From Candidatus Gastranaerophilales bacterium (GTDB lineage Bacteria; Cyanobacteriota; Vampirovibrionia; Gastranaerophilales; Gastranaerophilaceae), in NCBI GenBank assembly GCA_944323725.1, contig CALUTP010000012.1:1-34509 (forward strand): a stretch of 34,509 nt of DNA, given 5' to 3'. Positions 33,674-34,509 of the stretch are shown one piece after another (the first letter of the stretch is position 1; every line of letters starts with the position of its first letter). The notes beneath the pieces were generated by a model. It did not search any database. It saw only the letters and a list, made by a program, of their open reading frames with translations, and was not told where the DNA came from. The translations under genes were made by a program, and so were the position numbers.

Positions 33674-34072
33674 TTTAGATTCTATTATGTTAATGCAATG
33701 ATTTATATCTTTTTTTATTTCGTCATCCCAGAATCTTAATATTGTCCAACCTTGAGACATTAATATTTCATTGACTTTTTTATCACGTTCGATATTACCA
33801 CCAATTTTTTTGATCCAAAATTCGGAATTCGTACCTATTCGTTTACTCTGATTTTCCCAGTCATATCCATGCCAAAATTTACTGTCGCAAAAGATTGCAA
33901 TTTTGTTTTTTTTGAAAACAATGTCCGGTTTTCCATATACATCTTTACAGTTTTTTCTGTATCTATATCCTTTTGCCCATAAAGCTTTTCTAAGGATTAC
34001 TTCTATTTTTGTATCCTTATTTTTAATAGATTTCATGTTTTTGCTACGTTGTTCTTTTGTTAATACATCCAT
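33659..34072 (-). CDS. vsr: Vsr-family very-short-patch repair endonuclease
   Basis: 137 aa. MDVLTKEQRSKNMKSIKNKD leads the usual start, then RKNCKDVYGKPDIVFKKNKI with the catalytic Asp, FCDSKFWHGYDW with the catalytic His and NIERDKKVNEILMSQGWTIL with RFWDDEI. Vsr nicks 5' of T in T:G mismatches that arise from methylcytosine deamination and usually accompanies a Dcm enzyme. The usual GCFWHGH is here SKFWHGY, a small departure. TATAAT ends 6 nt before the ATG and no Shine-Dalgarno fits, so it is probably leaderless. It is transcribed toward the operon, separately from dcm. Confidence 0.92.
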   Translation of the reverse strand: MDVLTKEQRSKNMKSIKNKDTKIEVILRKALWAKGYRYRKNCKDVYGKPDIVFKKNKIAIFCDSKFWHGYDWENQSKRIGTNSEFWIKKIGGNIERDKKVNEILMSQGWTILRFWDDEIKKDINHCINIIESKLINS

Positions 34073-34078
34073 AATGTT

Positions 34079-34084
34079 ATTATA
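34079..34084 (-). promoter_or_regulatory. -10 box of vsr, leaderless layout
   Basis: A perfect TATAAT on the minus strand, 6 nt from the vsr ATG. The -35 is weak. Confidence 0.45.
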
Positions 34085-34123
34085 TTCTAAAAACTCTATA
34101 AAAACTTGAAAAAAATAAAAAAA

Positions 34124-34213
34124 GTGCTAAAATACAGATACGCCAAAATGCCTTAAAAGCAGATAGGGAAAGAAGTTCAGCCCAAAGTTCGAAAGAAAAA
34201 ATGGGAATTTTAA
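34124..34213 (+). pseudogene. Possible degenerate integrase C-terminal tail
   Basis: One frame reads LKYRYAKMP, a stop, then KQIGKEVQPKVRKKKWEF and a stop. The YAKM tyrosine context and a basic tail ending in WEF recall the end of tyrosine recombinases. The rest of the gene is absent. This is the only recognisable content of the stretch 34085-34383 besides the repeats at 34200-34240, and the match is by eye only. Confidence 0.25.
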
Positions 34214-34240
34214 AACACGCTAATGGGAAGTTAATGGGAA
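34200..34240 (+). repeat. Three AATGGGAA direct repeats
   Basis: Exact copies start at 34200, 34222 and 34233. They sit next to the possible integrase tail and could be recombinase arm-type sites, or chance. Confidence 0.4.
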
Positions 34241-34383
34241 TTTGTGGATTTTACCCTAAAATCCGCTCACTGCAATAATAAATGACAATTAAAATAATTA
34301 TCCGATAAATGATAATTTATGTATTTATTGAAATTCATAAAAAATGGCGGGTATATATAAATAGGGGTTTCCGGATTATCCAG

Positions 34384-34509
34384 TTAAAGCATTATTAATT
34401 GTTCCTGTTCTTTCCAGTTTAAAGTCTTTATATTAAACAGTTTTGTTACGGTTAGTTCACGTGGTTGTGTACCGTTTAATATAGCTTCAATAATTCGGGG
34501 AGAGAGAAA
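34384..34509 (-). CDS. Serine recombinase, C-terminal fragment (runs off the window)
   Basis: The last 41 residues of a gene that enters from beyond the right edge. LSPRIIEAILNGTQP, ELTVTKLF and LNWKEQEQL match the conserved end of resolvase/invertase-type site-specific recombinases of the zinc-ribbon class (usual form APxIVEAIL-G-QP--LT). The stop is TAA at 34384. Its presence next to the methylase-Vsr block suggests a mobile element. The catalytic domain is outside the window. Confidence 0.7.
   Translation of the reverse strand, partial: FLSPRIIEAILNGTQPRELTVTKLFNIKTLNWKEQEQLIML

Overview
The window is AT-rich bacterial chromosome from a diderm relative of Cyanobacteria. It most resembles the non-photosynthetic gut lineage Melainabacteria/Vampirovibrionia (Gastranaerophilales). 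This placement is inference. It rests on a tmRNA tag starting ANNVIK (cyanobacterial tags usually start ANN), an OmpH/Skp-like protein and a small barrel-like secreted protein implying an outer membrane, the low GC, and several membrane proteins of a kind I associate only with that lineage.

Layout. Positions 1-3800 hold ssrA (tmRNA) and a large SF1 helicase-nuclease, both on the minus strand. Positions 3800-5310 hold a CCA-adding enzyme, a tiny HTH protein and a candidate small RNA. Positions 5328-12260 are a long minus-strand growth operon: an 87-aa protein, DUF177/YceD, rpmF (with an unusual acidic tail), plsX, fabH, a 66-aa protein, fabD, fabG, acpP and fabF. It supplies phospholipid and fatty-acid synthesis beside a ribosomal protein, with an extra promoter before acpP and hairpins that could tune relative output. 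Positions 12500-18100 hold envelope genes: OmpH, three proteins sharing one sequence motif, a muramidase-like protein, an Mrp ATPase and a PQ-loop protein. The 512-aa motif protein is preceded by a riboswitch-like leader. Positions 18100-26360 are mostly single housekeeping or repair genes: nitroreductases, class II photolyase, TSCPD protein, a DegT-like protein, Bcp peroxiredoxin, an EndoQ-type PHP nuclease, aldose epimerase and an MBL hydrolase.

The right third is accessory. At 26338-28888 a minus-strand set (331-aa putative effector with a colicin-M-like C terminus, a multi-pass membrane protein, a second membrane protein) lies opposite a divergent XRE regulator. Two operator-like inverted repeats sit on the effector promoter, so it looks like a repressed toxin-immunity locus. 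At 29190-34072 a tight operon encodes a C5 cytosine methylase, a protein with two GHKL ATPase modules (MORC/Hsp90-like at the N terminus, histidine-kinase-like at the C terminus) and a receiver-domain protein with an uncharacterised C-terminal domain; a Vsr endonuclease converges on it. This is the best candidate for an incompletely described defence system: a phosphorelay apparently wired to modification and nicking. The right edge holds the C-terminus of a serine recombinase and a probable degenerate integrase tail, suggesting that the block is mobile.

A recurring feature is a group of genes (cca, the 75-aa HTH gene, the DegT-like gene, the MBL gene and vsr) whose -10 box ends 6-7 nt before the ATG with no Shine-Dalgarno, consistent with leaderless mRNAs. 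Most other genes have clear AGGAG-type sites.
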